Source of the DNA: Rhodospirillaceae bacterium
GTDB lineage: Bacteria; Pseudomonadota; Alphaproteobacteria; Rhodospirillales; Rhodospirillaceae
Length of the DNA: 60,991 nucleotides
Direction: 5' to 3'
Assembly: GCA_018666155.1 (NCBI GenBank)
Contig: JABJAH010000059.1
Span: 1-60,991 of the forward strand
Below, piece by piece: positions 38,041-47,734 of the stretch; the first letter of the stretch is position 1, and each line of letters starts with the position of its first letter. The translations under genes were made by a program, and so were the position numbers. The notes beneath the pieces are model-generated. The model saw only the letters and a program-made list of their open reading frames with translations, did no database searches and was not told the DNA's origin.

Positions 38041-39588
38041 ATGACCGATGACATCAAGCGTGCAATTTTAAATCACGCGATGACGAAGCGAACGTTTTTG
38101 GCAGGCTCGGTGGCGTCGATGGCGCTCAGTGCTCAGCCATTCAGTATTCGCCAAGCCATCGCTCAGACGGCCGAATGGGATTTGATCGTTGTCGGCGGCG
38201 GAACAGCCGGCATGCCGGCCGCTCTGTTTGCAGCGGAACGCGGCGCGCGCGTCTTGGTTATCGATAAAGCCCCACAACTCGGTGGAACCATGGATCGGTC
38301 GGGAGGACAGGTCGCAGCCGCGGGTACCGTGTGGCAGAAAGAGCAGGGGATCGAAGATTCTCCTGACGCACACTATGACGACGTGATGCGGATTAACCGC
38401 AATACATCTGATCCTCTTCTCACACGCCTATTGGTCGACAATGCGGCCGACACACTGAATTGGTTCGCCGCTCGCGGCTTCACGATAATGGACAATCATC
38501 CGGTCATGGGGGCCGGTCACGAGCCCTTCACCACGCGGCGCTACCAGTGGAGCCCGGATCAGGCCAAGGCCTTTCAAAACATAATGGAGCCCATGCTGCT
38601 GGCAGCCCAAGCAGACGGTCGGGTAAAGCTGCTGACCGACACCGGAGCGGTTGATCTCATTCAGGACGATACGGGTGCCGTCCGCGGCGTTGTGACTGAG
38701 AATGATACGGGTGAGCGCGTGGATTACCGCGCTAAGTTCGTGTTGCTGACCAGCGGCGGCTGCATGTCCAATCCCCGCATGTTTGAAGACCTCCATGGCG
38801 TGCCTCTCTTTTGCGAAGTCGCTTATCCCTATAGCCAGGGTCAGGGCATTACCCTGGGTCTTGGGGCCGGTGGCTATGTGCGCGGCGGTGATAAGTACGC
38901 GACGCTCTTTGGGACTATTCTTGAAAGCGAGTATTTCCCGGCGCCGTCAATTGGCCGTCCGGTATTGGCGCCTGAGCGCCGTCAACCCTGGGAAGTGTTT
39001 GTGAACGTGCATGGCAAACGCTTTGTCCGCGAAGATCACCCAAGTGTCGCGCATCGTGAGTACACACTTGGCTTACAGCCAGGTCTTCGTCATTGGGCGA
39101 TTTTTGATCAAGAGATTCTTGATACCGCGCCACCATTTATACCGCGCTGGTCGCGAGAAAAATTGGATGATGCGTTTATCGATCATCCGATGTTTGCCAA
39201 GGCCGAAACGCTTGGCGAATTGGGTGTTAAGGCTGGCGTCAATCCGTATAACCTGGAACGGGAAATCAACGCCTATAACGACGGCGTTCTCTATGACAAA
39301 CCGGACGCGATGGGTCGCGAACATCGGCCGCTAGCCGTTGGTAAGGGGCCATTTTACGCCATCCGGCTTCAGGGTTGGAATGTGATGTCTTATGCGGGCC
39401 TCGGTGTTGATGGCCAGCTGCGTGTCACTCGGAGTGATGGGACACCAATTCCGAATCTCTATGCCGCAGGTGAAGTTACCGGTAACGCGACCACGTCGGG
39501 TCATGCTCTGACGAATGGCATGGGGGTTACGCCAGCCCTGACTTTCGGTCGTCTGCTTGGCCAGCGAATCATTCCGTTTGCGGCGTAA
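38041..39588 (+). CDS. FAD-dependent oxidoreductase (fumarate reductase / ketosteroid dehydrogenase-like flavoprotein)
   Basis: 515 residues from the ATG at 38041, chosen because GGGAGGAG precedes it. A leader TKRTFLAGSVASMALSA resembles a Tat signal with Lys in place of the first Arg. The FAD site is DLIVVGGGTAGMPAALFAAERG, then LGGTMDRSGG, and the C-terminal flavin segment is NLYAAGEVTGNATTSGHALTNGMG in outline. The middle domain resembles the mobile clamp of the FAD_binding_2 family. Substrate unknown: fumarate-like acids or steroid-type enones are the usual ones. It sits alone between the nlpD-like gene and the ATPase, so it looks inserted in an otherwise housekeeping stretch. Confidence 0.85.
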   Translation: MTDDIKRAILNHAMTKRTFLAGSVASMALSAQPFSIRQAIAQTAEWDLIVVGGGTAGMPAALFAAERGARVLVIDKAPQLGGTMDRSGGQVAAAGTVWQKEQGIEDSPDAHYDDVMRINRNTSDPLLTRLLVDNAADTLNWFAARGFTIMDNHPVMGAGHEPFTTRRYQWSPDQAKAFQNIMEPMLLAAQADGRVKLLTDTGAVDLIQDDTGAVRGVVTENDTGERVDYRAKFVLLTSGGCMSNPRMFEDLHGVPLFCEVAYPYSQGQGITLGLGAGGYVRGGDKYATLFGTILESEYFPAPSIGRPVLAPERRQPWEVFVNVHGKRFVREDHPSVAHREYTLGLQPGLRHWAIFDQEILDTAPPFIPRWSREKLDDAFIDHPMFAKAETLGELGVKAGVNPYNLEREINAYNDGVLYDKPDAMGREHRPLAVGKGPFYAIRLQGWNVMSYAGLGVDGQLRVTRSDGTPIPNLYAAGEVTGNATTSGHALTNGMGVTPALTFGRLLGQRIIPFAA

Positions 39589-39595
39589 ACGCTAA

Positions 39596-40465
39596 TCAGT
39601 CGGGTAGGGTGATCTTAACGCCCAGTTCCCCTGCGATATGCTGAATAAATTGCCAGGCAACCCGGCCTGACCGGGAACCGCGCGTGACCGTCCATTCTTT
39701 GGCTCTCACTCGAAGATCTGCGGAATCCAATTCAATCCCAAATGACGCTGCGTACCCCTCGACAATTGCGAAGTAGGTGTCTTGATCCAGGTGATGGAAA
39801 CCCAGCCATAAGCCAAACCGGTCGGACAACGAGACTTTTTCTTCGATCGCTTCACCACGGTGAATGGAAACAGCCCGCTCATTCTCAATCATATCGCGGG
39901 CCATCATATGGCGGCGGTTTGAGGTCGCATAAAACACGACGTTTTCAGGCCTGCCCTCTAAACCTCCTTCTAGAACAGCCTTTAGGGCTTTGTATCCGTC
40001 GTCCATACCCTCAAAGGTTAGGTCGTCACAGAACACGATGCAGCGCCGGGGTTGATTTCTGAGGATATCGAGAAGGGCGGGAAGGGTCGTGATGTCCTCT
40101 CGATGAATCTCGACAAGGGCTAATCCACCGGATTTAGATTGCGTGCTATTTAATTCGGCGTGAACAGCCTTAACCAAGGAGCTTTTACCTGTCCCTCTGG
40201 CCCCCCAAAGGAGGGCATTGTTTGATGGCAATCCGTCAGCGTGGTTCTGAGTATTGCTGAGGAGGGCCTTGGCCTGAGGCTCAATCCCTTTGAGCAGGCC
40301 AAAAGGGATCCGGTTTACCTTAGGTATGGCCTTAAGCGTGCCGGGGGCGGGTTCCCAGACAAAAGCATCGGCTTCGCTTAGGTCCGTTTTGCCTGGCACA
40401 ACCGGGGCAAGGCGCTCCAGAGCATCGGCAATACGGATGATTTGCGTCTCAAGATCGTTGTTCAT
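39596..40465 (-). CDS. P-loop ATPase of the DUF815 family
   Basis: 289 residues. The Walker A is LLWGARGTGKSSLVKAV, Walker B-like RCIVFCDDLTFE, and a sensor-like VVFYATSNRRHMMARDM, typical of the DUF815 AAA+ type found near yajC-secD in alphaproteobacteria. Function not known. The ATG at 40465 was preferred to an in-frame GTG 15 bases upstream. It is divergent from yajC across about 150 bases. Confidence 0.92.
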   Translation of the reverse strand: MNNDLETQIIRIADALERLAPVVPGKTDLSEADAFVWEPAPGTLKAIPKVNRIPFGLLKGIEPQAKALLSNTQNHADGLPSNNALLWGARGTGKSSLVKAVHAELNSTQSKSGGLALVEIHREDITTLPALLDILRNQPRRCIVFCDDLTFEGMDDGYKALKAVLEGGLEGRPENVVFYATSNRRHMMARDMIENERAVSIHRGEAIEEKVSLSDRFGLWLGFHHLDQDTYFAIVEGYAASFGIELDSADLRVRAKEWTVTRGSRSGRVAWQFIQHIAGELGVKITLPD

Positions 40466-40618
40466 TTTACCACTCGCCACAAATCCGGACCCTAACCTCT
40501 TGATTCCTTGGGGAACGCTACCAAATCAAAACCGGGCTGCAAGGGCTGAAGATCATTTGCATCCCTGATACGCCTGGGTATAGTCCGCCCAATTCTATCT
40601 GAACCAGGGGATTCCTGA

Positions 40619-40972
40619 ATGTTTATTGCTCCAGCCTATGCTCAGGCCGCCGGGGGAGCGGGTGCCAGTAGTGCATTTTCCGCGTTTATCCCCATTATTC
40701 TTATATTCGTAGTGTTCTACTTCCTTCTCATCCGGCCTCAACAGAAGCGGATGAAGGACCACCAAGCGATGCTCAGTGCCGTGCGGCGTGGCGATAAAGT
40801 TGTCACCAATGGCGGCATCGTCGGAACCGTCACGAAGGTTCTGACGGACGAGCGTGAGCTGCAGGTCGAAATCGCCGAGAATGTCCGCATTCGAGTGAAA
40901 CAAGACATGCTCTCAAGCGTCGTAAGTAAGACCGATCCGGTCCCCGCGAACGACGACAAAGACAAAGATTAA
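40619..40972 (+). CDS. yajC: Sec translocon accessory subunit YajC
   Basis: 117-residue single-pass inner-membrane protein that associates with SecDF. One helix (FIPIILIFVVFYFLLIRPQ) is followed by the conserved QQKRMKDHQAML and GDKVVTNGGIVGTVTKV. Confidence 0.96.
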   Translation: MFIAPAYAQAAGGAGASSAFSAFIPIILIFVVFYFLLIRPQQKRMKDHQAMLSAVRRGDKVVTNGGIVGTVTKVLTDERELQVEIAENVRIRVKQDMLSSVVSKTDPVPANDDKDKD

Positions 40973-41041
40973 ATTGACCAACGAACGAAAAGGTCAGGGG
41001 TCGATTAGCCTTTAGCCGGGCCGACAACTCTGAGTGTTGCC

Positions 41042-43582
41042 ATGCTAGATTTCGGCCGCGGAAAAATCATAACCGTACTCCTTGTCGTATTATTCGGCGG
41101 GTTCTTTGCTGTGCCAAACTTACTGACGGGCACGTCGAAGGATGAGCTACCGAGTTGGTGGCAACCGGTTAACCTCGGGCTCGATCTGCGAGGGGGGTCC
41201 TACCTCCTAATGGAAGTCGGTGTCGATGCGGTTCGTACCGAGCAATTTACCGATCTTCAGGAAAGCACGCGCCAAGCATTAAGAGATGCCAAAATCGGCT
41301 ACCGTAATCTTGCGGTTCGTGGCGATGCGGTCACCCTGGCATTGCCAGATCCAACCAAAATGCCTGACGCGCGGCGAGCGATTGCCGCAGCAGCCCCGGA
41401 TGTCGTGTTTGAGAATCAGGAAGGCGGTCGACTTCGCATCACCTTGACGGAGCAGGTCTTGCGAGACCGTCAACTCGCTGCCGTGACCCAGTCCATTGAA
41501 ATTGTCCGCCGCCGCGTCGATGAATTCGGAACGTCCGAAGCCAGTATTCAACGGCAGGGCCAAGACCGAATTATTGTTGAGCTTCCAGGGATCGACGATC
41601 CGCAACGGGTCGTTGACCTTATCGGCCGAACGGCGAAGCTGAACTTTCATCTTCTAGCGACCGGTTACTCCGGCGCGGTCGGCAATGTCCAAGATATTCC
41701 GGCAGGGGCGATTTCGGTTCCCGCAGCGGATGGATCCGGCGGTGTTTACGTTGTTCAGCGCCGTGTGTCGGTCCCGGGCGAAATGCTGGTCGATTCACAA
41801 CCCAGTTTTCAGGACGGGCAACCCGTTGTGTCGTTCCGCTTTAACACTCAGGGTGGACGCAGGTTCGGTGCGTTAACGGCCCAAAGTGTTGGCCAGAACC
41901 TCGCCATCTTGCTCGATGGGGAAGTGATCAGTGCGCCGCGCATTCGCTCAGCCATTGTCGGGGGCAGCGGCATCATTGAAGGTGGGTTTACGGTTCAGGG
42001 AGCGCAGGACCTTGCGCTTCTGCTGCGTGCTGGCGCACTTCCCGCGCCATTGAAGGTTTTAGAGGAGCGCAGTGTTGGCCCTGGACTCGGAGCTGATTCA
42101 ATTGAAGCCGGTGAATTCGCCAGCATTTTAGGTTTGACCCTAGTCGCGATCTTTATGGTGATGGTCTACGGCCTATTCGGTGTGTTCTCCGTCGTCGCGC
42201 TTGTTGTGAACTTGGTCTTGATCCTAGGGGCTTTGAGTGTGATTGGCGCCACTCTGACACTACCGGGTATTGCTGGGATCGTTCTTACGGTCGGCATGGC
42301 TGTTGATGCCAACGTCCTCATATACGAACGGATGCGTGAAGAAGCGAAGACGGGACGAACATTGTTTAACGCTCTTGATTCCGGGTTTAAGCAAGCCTTC
42401 AAAACCATTATCGATTCTAACTTAACCACCCTGATCGCTGCCTTGCTTCTGTTCTGGTTTGGCAGTGGCCCCGTCAAAGGTTTTGCAGTGACGCTCGGCC
42501 TCGGAATTATTTCAACCCTCTTTACTGCAACGATGGTTTCTCGCCTGATTGTGGTGACTTGGGTTCGGCGCGCGAAACCAGATAATTTGCCGATTGTTCC
42601 GGTCACTGGCAGCAAAAAAGGACTGTTCACGCCGCTGATCAGTGCAATGCCGCAGGACTTTAGGTTTGATTTCATCGGCAAGCGGAGTATCGCAGCCGTT
42701 CTCTCTGTTGTTCTTATCATTGCATCACTCGGTTCACTGGCTACGCAGCGCCTGAACTTCGGCATCGATTTTGCCGGCGGAATTCTTATGGAAGTCCGGT
42801 CCGATCAACCTATCGAAGTTAGCGCTGTGCGCGCACAAGTTGGTGGACTCGGCCTTGGTGATGTTTCCATTACGACTTTTGGTGAAGAGGGTCGTGATCT
42901 TTTAATTCGCATTCAGAAGCAGGAAGGCGAAGACGAGGCACAAGCAGCGGCCTTGACCTTGGTTCGTGAAACTCTTGGTGACGCTTATGAGTATCGCCGA
43001 ACCGAGTTGGTTGGACCGAAAGTTGGGCAAGAGCTTATTACTGATGGCGCTCTAGCCGTTGCTTTAGCCTTGCTGGCGATCTGTTTTTATATTTGGTTTC
43101 GCTTTGAATGGCAGTTTGCTGCTGGTGCAACGTTAGCCCTCAGCCATGACGTTATAGCGACGATCGGTTTGTTCTCTATATTCCAAATGGAATTCAATCT
43201 AACGACCGTCGCGGCGGTGCTTACCATTGCGGGGTATTCGATCAACGATACCGTTGTGGCCTATGACCGGGTGCGTGAAATGCTAAGGAAGTACAAGAAA
43301 CTAGCATTGCCCGACCTCGTGAACTTGGCTCTGAACAGAGTGCTATCGCGTACGTTATTGACGAGCTTCACAACCCTTCTTGCGGTCACAGCGTTGTCGG
43401 TCTTTGGCGGCGAAGTGCTGCGTGGTTTCAGTATTGCCCTAATGTGGGGTGTGGTTATTGGCACGTATTCATCGATCTATGTCGCCATGCCGGTGCTGAT
43501 CTACTTCGATCTTCGCCACGAAGACCTTGAAGGTGGAGCTGCTCCAAACCTGTCCCAGGTCCCAGAAAACGAGCGGGCCTAA
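41042..43582 (+). CDS. secDF: Fused protein translocase subunit SecDF
   Basis: 846-residue inner-membrane protein that uses the proton gradient to pull exported proteins through the Sec channel. The SecD half (1 to about 525) has NLGLDLRGGSYLLMEV, the P1 periplasmic domain, and VGMAVDANVLIYERMREE. The SecF half starts near residue 540 (DFRFDFIGKRSIAAVL) with NFGIDFAGGILMEV and YSINDTVVAYDRVRE. The linker contains no stop or new start, so the two subunits are one polypeptide here. Many alphaproteobacteria have separate secD and secF. Confidence 0.95.
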   Translation: MLDFGRGKIITVLLVVLFGGFFAVPNLLTGTSKDELPSWWQPVNLGLDLRGGSYLLMEVGVDAVRTEQFTDLQESTRQALRDAKIGYRNLAVRGDAVTLALPDPTKMPDARRAIAAAAPDVVFENQEGGRLRITLTEQVLRDRQLAAVTQSIEIVRRRVDEFGTSEASIQRQGQDRIIVELPGIDDPQRVVDLIGRTAKLNFHLLATGYSGAVGNVQDIPAGAISVPAADGSGGVYVVQRRVSVPGEMLVDSQPSFQDGQPVVSFRFNTQGGRRFGALTAQSVGQNLAILLDGEVISAPRIRSAIVGGSGIIEGGFTVQGAQDLALLLRAGALPAPLKVLEERSVGPGLGADSIEAGEFASILGLTLVAIFMVMVYGLFGVFSVVALVVNLVLILGALSVIGATLTLPGIAGIVLTVGMAVDANVLIYERMREEAKTGRTLFNALDSGFKQAFKTIIDSNLTTLIAALLLFWFGSGPVKGFAVTLGLGIISTLFTATMVSRLIVVTWVRRAKPDNLPIVPVTGSKKGLFTPLISAMPQDFRFDFIGKRSIAAVLSVVLIIASLGSLATQRLNFGIDFAGGILMEVRSDQPIEVSAVRAQVGGLGLGDVSITTFGEEGRDLLIRIQKQEGEDEAQAAALTLVRETLGDAYEYRRTELVGPKVGQELITDGALAVALALLAICFYIWFRFEWQFAAGATLALSHDVIATIGLFSIFQMEFNLTTVAAVLTIAGYSINDTVVAYDRVREMLRKYKKLALPDLVNLALNRVLSRTLLTSFTTLLAVTALSVFGGEVLRGFSIALMWGVVIGTYSSIYVAMPVLIYFDLRHEDLEGGAAPNLSQVPENERA

Positions 43583-43602
43583 CCCGATCAGCTTGGTGTG
43601 TA

Positions 43603-43986
43603 ATGGATTTAACCCGGATCGCACCGACTGATCGCCAACACATTCAGAAATATAGCCCGAATGGGTTTGTGGTGTCTGGCGTGGTGTTCACAGGACCTAT
43701 TCTCGTGTTTTCCCAAGAGTCCTTGTCTTGGAATGCAGAGGCTTCAGAATTTCTAAAACCTGAAGACTTAACGCCGATTCTTGAGCGAGCGCGTACTCTC
43801 GACCTTTGTTTGCTGGGTTGTGGGAATCGGATGACACCGGTGGCGTTGGCTGTTCGGCAAACTTTGAAAGAGGCCGGAATTGGTATCGAGCCGATGGATA
43901 CCGGCGCCGCGTGCCGCACTTTTAACGTTTTGCTCGCTGAGGGCAGGGCAGTCATGGCGGCGTTGTTCCCACCAGCCGCAGTTTAA
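43603..43986 (+). CDS. Mth938-domain protein (NDUFAF3-like)
   Basis: 127 residues of the Mth938-like fold, the family of the mitochondrial complex I assembly factor NDUFAF3. Landmarks: the strand YSPNGFVVSGVVFTGPILV, LDLCLLGCGNRMTPV and MDTGAACRTFNVLLAEGR. It is 20 bases downstream of secDF, as often seen in alphaproteobacteria. The NDUFAF6-like protein at 47735 may work in the same process, which is inference. Confidence 0.9.
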   Translation: MDLTRIAPTDRQHIQKYSPNGFVVSGVVFTGPILVFSQESLSWNAEASEFLKPEDLTPILERARTLDLCLLGCGNRMTPVALAVRQTLKEAGIGIEPMDTGAACRTFNVLLAEGRAVMAALFPPAAV

Positions 43987-43998
43987 TTTACGGACAAA

Positions 43999-44027
43999 AA
44001 AAGGGACCGGCTAGGCCGGTCCCTTTT
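43999..44027. terminator. Bidirectional terminator between the Mth938 gene and the PuuD-like gene
   Basis: AAAAGGGACCGGC and GCCGGTCCCTTTT form a perfect 13-bp stem with loop TAG. Its A and T flanks allow it to work on both strands, between two convergent genes. Confidence 0.9.
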
Positions 44028-44049
44028 CGAAGAGTTTAGCTTTGCTCGT

Positions 44050-44625
44050 CTAAACGAAGTTTTGCTGAGCAACCATGCAAAACAGCATCGGAACAGACAG
44101 CAATGTATTGGTTCGTGAGAACAACATTGCCGTGCGTGCCGCTTTTGCTTTGGTATCTGCATCTACTTCGACCATGCCAAGGGCTTTCTTCTGGTTCGGC
44201 CAAATTACGAACCAGACGTTGAACCACATGATGGCACCGAGCCACATTCCAATACCGATAATCGTTCCGTTACCACTGAGGGTAATGGCTTCGATGAGGT
44301 AGCCGCTGATCATAGCCAGAATGAGTCCGGTAATGATGGTCGCCATCGCGCCCCAACGGAACCAGAACAAGGCAGCTGGTGCGATCACTTTGCCGATAGC
44401 CGGTTTTTGCTCATCAGGAATGTTGGGCATATTCGGAATCTGCACAAAGTTGAAGTACCACAACAGGCCAATCCACATCACACCGCTCAATACGTGGAGC
44501 CAGCGGAACAGGAACTGCCAGAAAATCATGTCGTAGCTAGTGTCGCCGATTAGCAAAAAGACCAGAACGGTCAGCACGAATCCGCTGATAACCGTTTTGG
44601 GCAAAGACTGAAGGATTGCAGCCAT
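44050..44625 (-). CDS. PuuD-like (urate hydroxylase N-terminal domain) membrane protein without cytochrome c domain
   Basis: 191 residues with about five hydrophobic helices. FLFRWLHVLSGVMWIGLLWY and the later helices match the N-terminal membrane domain of PuuD. Typical PuuD is about 400 residues with a C-terminal cytochrome c; no CxxCH is present here. Conserved His is in RWLHVLSG. It may pair with a separate cytochrome or have another role. Confidence 0.75.
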   Translation of the reverse strand: MAAILQSLPKTVISGFVLTVLVFLLIGDTSYDMIFWQFLFRWLHVLSGVMWIGLLWYFNFVQIPNMPNIPDEQKPAIGKVIAPAALFWFRWGAMATIITGLILAMISGYLIEAITLSGNGTIIGIGMWLGAIMWFNVWFVIWPNQKKALGMVEVDADTKAKAARTAMLFSRTNTLLSVPMLFCMVAQQNFV

Positions 44626-44739
44626 CTTTCTCCCCTTTGTTGAAACGCAGGGGAACCGGAAAAAGCCGCCCCCTCACACGGGCGCCATCTTACGCATTTT
44701 CCCATTCTCCGCAACGCAGGGAGACGGGGATTCAAGGGT

Positions 44740-45993
44740 TTAGGAGATATTTCGGCTGTAGTCGGCCGCGCTCACACCGCTTCTGACCGCGCTTTCCAAG
44801 GTGCAGGGCAGCCCGGTATCAACCCAATCTCCGGCCAGAAATAGGTTTTCGGCGTGGGTGCGGGGGCCTGGCCGGTTCAGCACGAAAGAGGCATCCTGAA
44901 TAGGCGTTGCTCGCCGCTCGACAATGACCCTTGAGGGCGGCGCCGATTGATCATTGAGATTAAGAGCGAGGCAGGCATCCGACCAAAGGCGCGCTGCGAT
45001 CTCACCGTGCTCGGCATCCGCTAGAGATTGATCAGCACTAACGGTCACGCTGACAACCCCTGGCCTTGTGAACAGCCAATGCGCCGTTCCGCCGATGAGG
45101 CCGACCATGGCTGGCGGGGGCTCTTCCAAGTCCATTTGGAAGTGAGCATTCACAATGGGGGATGCCTCCGGCTTAAAGGCTTCTCCCAGGAAAGGCAGTA
45201 TGGCAGGGGCCCAGGGCGGAAGGGCGAGGACAACGGAATCATGCGGCAAGACCGCTATCTTTTCAGATCTCATCCGCAATTCGACCACATGTGAGTTCGC
45301 TGTCACTGCTGATAGTGGGGTGTCAAAACGGATCTGTGCACCGGCAGCCTTTAGAACTTTCAATGCGGGTTCGATGAAAGTGTCATGGAGGGATGTTTTC
45401 GGGACATAACTACGCAAACCTCCCCGCCGTGTTGCAACGGCTTGCCCAAGGGCTTTGCCAAGCAAATAGGCTGATGCCTGATCCGCTGACGTGTTCATAA
45501 CTGCGGTTGATAAGGGCTCCCAGAAATTACGCCAGGTGTTACCGGACGTTTTTAGAACTGATGCCACTGACCTTTTCTTGCCCGCGACCAAGAGAGCGCC
45601 GCCCTTGATGTAATCGAGCGCTTGGGTGCCCGCGGCCCGACGCTCCGCATCAAAAATCCAAGAAGGAAAAAGACCAGGATTTGGGCGCAGGGTCCAGCTC
45701 GTCCCATTTTTCAGATCGACAAATGGTATTTCGCCGGTCGATTCTACGGGGACCAATTCGGATTCTGCGTTGATCGCGGAGAGGTAGCTAAAAATGGCCG
45801 GGTTGGCGCCGAGGATGGCATGGCTGCCGTTGTCCACTGTGGTGTTGAGTTGTGAGTCGAAGAAGGATCGGCATCGGCCACCGGCCTGCTTTGTGGCTTC
45901 ATACACAACGACCTTACGTCCCGCTTGCGCTGCCGAAACGGCACATGCGAGTCCGGCGATTCCAGCGCCCACGACATGAAGCGTTCCGGTCAC
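44740..45993 (-). CDS. hpnE: Hydroxysqualene dehydroxylase HpnE
   Basis: FAD-dependent enzyme that reduces hydroxysqualene to squalene for hopanoids. 417 residues. The dinucleotide motif is HVVGAGIAGLACAVSAAQAG, followed by the amine-oxidase-type AGGRCRSF, and the C-terminal FLAGDWVDTGLPCTLESAV. It overlaps hpnD by four bases. Confidence 0.94.
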   Translation of the reverse strand: MTGTLHVVGAGIAGLACAVSAAQAGRKVVVYEATKQAGGRCRSFFDSQLNTTVDNGSHAILGANPAIFSYLSAINAESELVPVESTGEIPFVDLKNGTSWTLRPNPGLFPSWIFDAERRAAGTQALDYIKGGALLVAGKKRSVASVLKTSGNTWRNFWEPLSTAVMNTSADQASAYLLGKALGQAVATRRGGLRSYVPKTSLHDTFIEPALKVLKAAGAQIRFDTPLSAVTANSHVVELRMRSEKIAVLPHDSVVLALPPWAPAILPFLGEAFKPEASPIVNAHFQMDLEEPPPAMVGLIGGTAHWLFTRPGVVSVTVSADQSLADAEHGEIAARLWSDACLALNLNDQSAPPSRVIVERRATPIQDASFVLNRPGPRTHAENLFLAGDWVDTGLPCTLESAVRSGVSAADYSRNIS

Positions 45994-46838
45994 GGGCAGC
46001 TCAGGTATGCGGCTGAGAAATGAAACAGTTTTTCAAGTTTAGAGAGACGAACCCGGTCGTTGTCGGGCCGGACGCCTGTGCCTTTAACTTTACGGAAGAG
46101 CGCTTCGTAGGACCGCAGCATAATCCAGGCGGGCCTAAGCGCTTTATCGGCTTTGCTTGGCCATAAGGCGCGCGCTTCGGCGAAACGGCTTTCTGCTCGG
46201 GTCATCACGGGGTCACAGGCGTCACCGAAATTTTGATCAGTGATAACAGCCAAGGGATCGCGTGATTCAATATTGGCCAAGTTCAAAGCTTCTTCGGGAA
46301 TGTATAGTCGGCCAATACGAGCATCTTCACTAATGTCGCGCATGATATTGGTTAGTTGCAGGGCTTCCCCGGTGGCGGTGGCAAAAGCTTTTGCTGCGTC
46401 GCCGCGCCACCCCCAAATTGCCACACATAACTCACCAACGGCCCCGGCGACTTGTCCGCAATAGACTTCAAGGTCAGCCCAACTGGGCGCGATTATTGGG
46501 CCATTAATGTCTGCTTCCATACCGTCAATAAGAGCAAGGAAGGGGCCATTGGGCAGCTCAAAACGCTCGATCACCTCAGCAAGGCCGGTGGATAGAGTTT
46601 CACTGCCCGCAATATCACCCCCATTAGAAAACCAAGAGCGCCAAATCTCAATCGCGACTTTTTTTTCGGCAATCGACCCCGGTCCATCGGCAATGTCGTC
46701 AATTGTGTGGGCGAAGGCGTATAGGACAAATAGCGCTTCCCTCCGTGGCCGGTCTTGCAAGCGCATTGCCCAATAGAACGACGACTTTGCAGATCGCACC
46801 TGTTGAGCGATCGCGGTATGCATTGTGCTCTGGGTCAT
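45990..46838 (-). CDS. hpnD: Presqualene diphosphate synthase HpnD
   Basis: Condenses two farnesyl diphosphates to presqualene diphosphate. 282 residues of the trans-isoprenyl diphosphate synthase fold. First Asp motif TIDDIADG (D47, D48, D51), second NIMRDISEDARIGRLYIP. Middle gene of hpnCDE with four-base overlaps on both sides. Confidence 0.95.
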   Translation of the reverse strand: MTQSTMHTAIAQQVRSAKSSFYWAMRLQDRPRREALFVLYAFAHTIDDIADGPGSIAEKKVAIEIWRSWFSNGGDIAGSETLSTGLAEVIERFELPNGPFLALIDGMEADINGPIIAPSWADLEVYCGQVAGAVGELCVAIWGWRGDAAKAFATATGEALQLTNIMRDISEDARIGRLYIPEEALNLANIESRDPLAVITDQNFGDACDPVMTRAESRFAEARALWPSKADKALRPAWIMLRSYEALFRKVKGTGVRPDNDRVRLSKLEKLFHFSAAYLSCP

Positions 46839-47668
46839 GGCCGAAGCAGCCTAAGTAGCCCGCGACCGCCAGCTAGGCCCCAGTCCAATCCTGAAAGCGA
46901 TACGGACTCTTCAATAGGGTCCGATTGCCGCAGCCGATGGGATAGCCGTTTCGCTAGCGACACACAGATTGTGGCTTCCGCAGCGAGGCCACGGGTTTGG
47001 ATTAATCGTGGTAGCGCCGCTGCGGTGTTGATCAGCCTGTCAGTATTGTCCAGCACACGATTTAAGACGGCCCGCAATTCCTTGCTAGACCTTGATTCAC
47101 TTAGACCGCTGGTTGAAACGCCAGCAGTACTCATCCAGTCCTTGGGAATGTACACGCGTTGCAGTGCGGCCCAATCGTCCGACGCGTCTTGAACGTGATT
47201 AAGTATCTGCAGCGCACTGCAGAGGGCATCTGATTCTGTCTCACCCGCGGTCTCGCCGTGAATCGCCATAAGAAAGCGGCCAACCGGGCAGGCTGAATAC
47301 TGGCAGTAGTTGATAAGATCGGCCCACGTTCGGCAGGGATTGTTATCGGCGTCCCAAAGGAAGGCCTCTAGGAGATCGGTGGCTAAGGTGAGGCCAAGGC
47401 CGCGTTGGGTGAGGTGGGCACCGAGACGTTGCGCGGCATTTTGCTCTTCTGAGTATTCACCCAGAACCCTATGATTTTCCTCCAAAGCGTCTTTCATGGC
47501 TCTCAGCCTAGATTTCTTTTCGTCCGGCGAGAGCGCGGGGGAATCTGCAATGTCGTCGGCCAGCCGGGCAAACCCGTAATAGGCATGCACGTCAGCGCGC
47601 AGGTGGCGCGGTATGAGCAGGCTTCCCACAGGGAAATTTTCGGCGCGTTTTGTTTTTTGGCTGGTCAT
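46835..47668 (-). CDS. hpnC: Hydroxysqualene synthase HpnC
   Basis: Converts presqualene diphosphate to hydroxysqualene. 277 residues from the ATG at 47668; a longer frame runs over the divergent gene and is rejected. NFPVGSLLIP near the N-terminus and the first Asp motif LADDIAD (D38, D39, D42) are typical; the second is NHVQDASDDW. First gene of hpnCDE; the shc (squalene-hopene cyclase) gene is not in the window. Confidence 0.93.
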   Translation of the reverse strand: MTSQKTKRAENFPVGSLLIPRHLRADVHAYYGFARLADDIADSPALSPDEKKSRLRAMKDALEENHRVLGEYSEEQNAAQRLGAHLTQRGLGLTLATDLLEAFLWDADNNPCRTWADLINYCQYSACPVGRFLMAIHGETAGETESDALCSALQILNHVQDASDDWAALQRVYIPKDWMSTAGVSTSGLSESRSSKELRAVLNRVLDNTDRLINTAAALPRLIQTRGLAAEATICVSLAKRLSHRLRQSDPIEESVSLSGLDWGLAGGRGLLRLLRP

Positions 47669-47734
47669 GAATGGTGCAATGGACGAGAGCGGGAGGGTAG
47701 TGTAGGCGAGGATGGAAACCTGGGCCAGAGACGG

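Noticed and set aside
42166..42765. 199-codon minus-strand frame
   Set aside because: Antisense to secDF membrane-segment codons; no support of its own.
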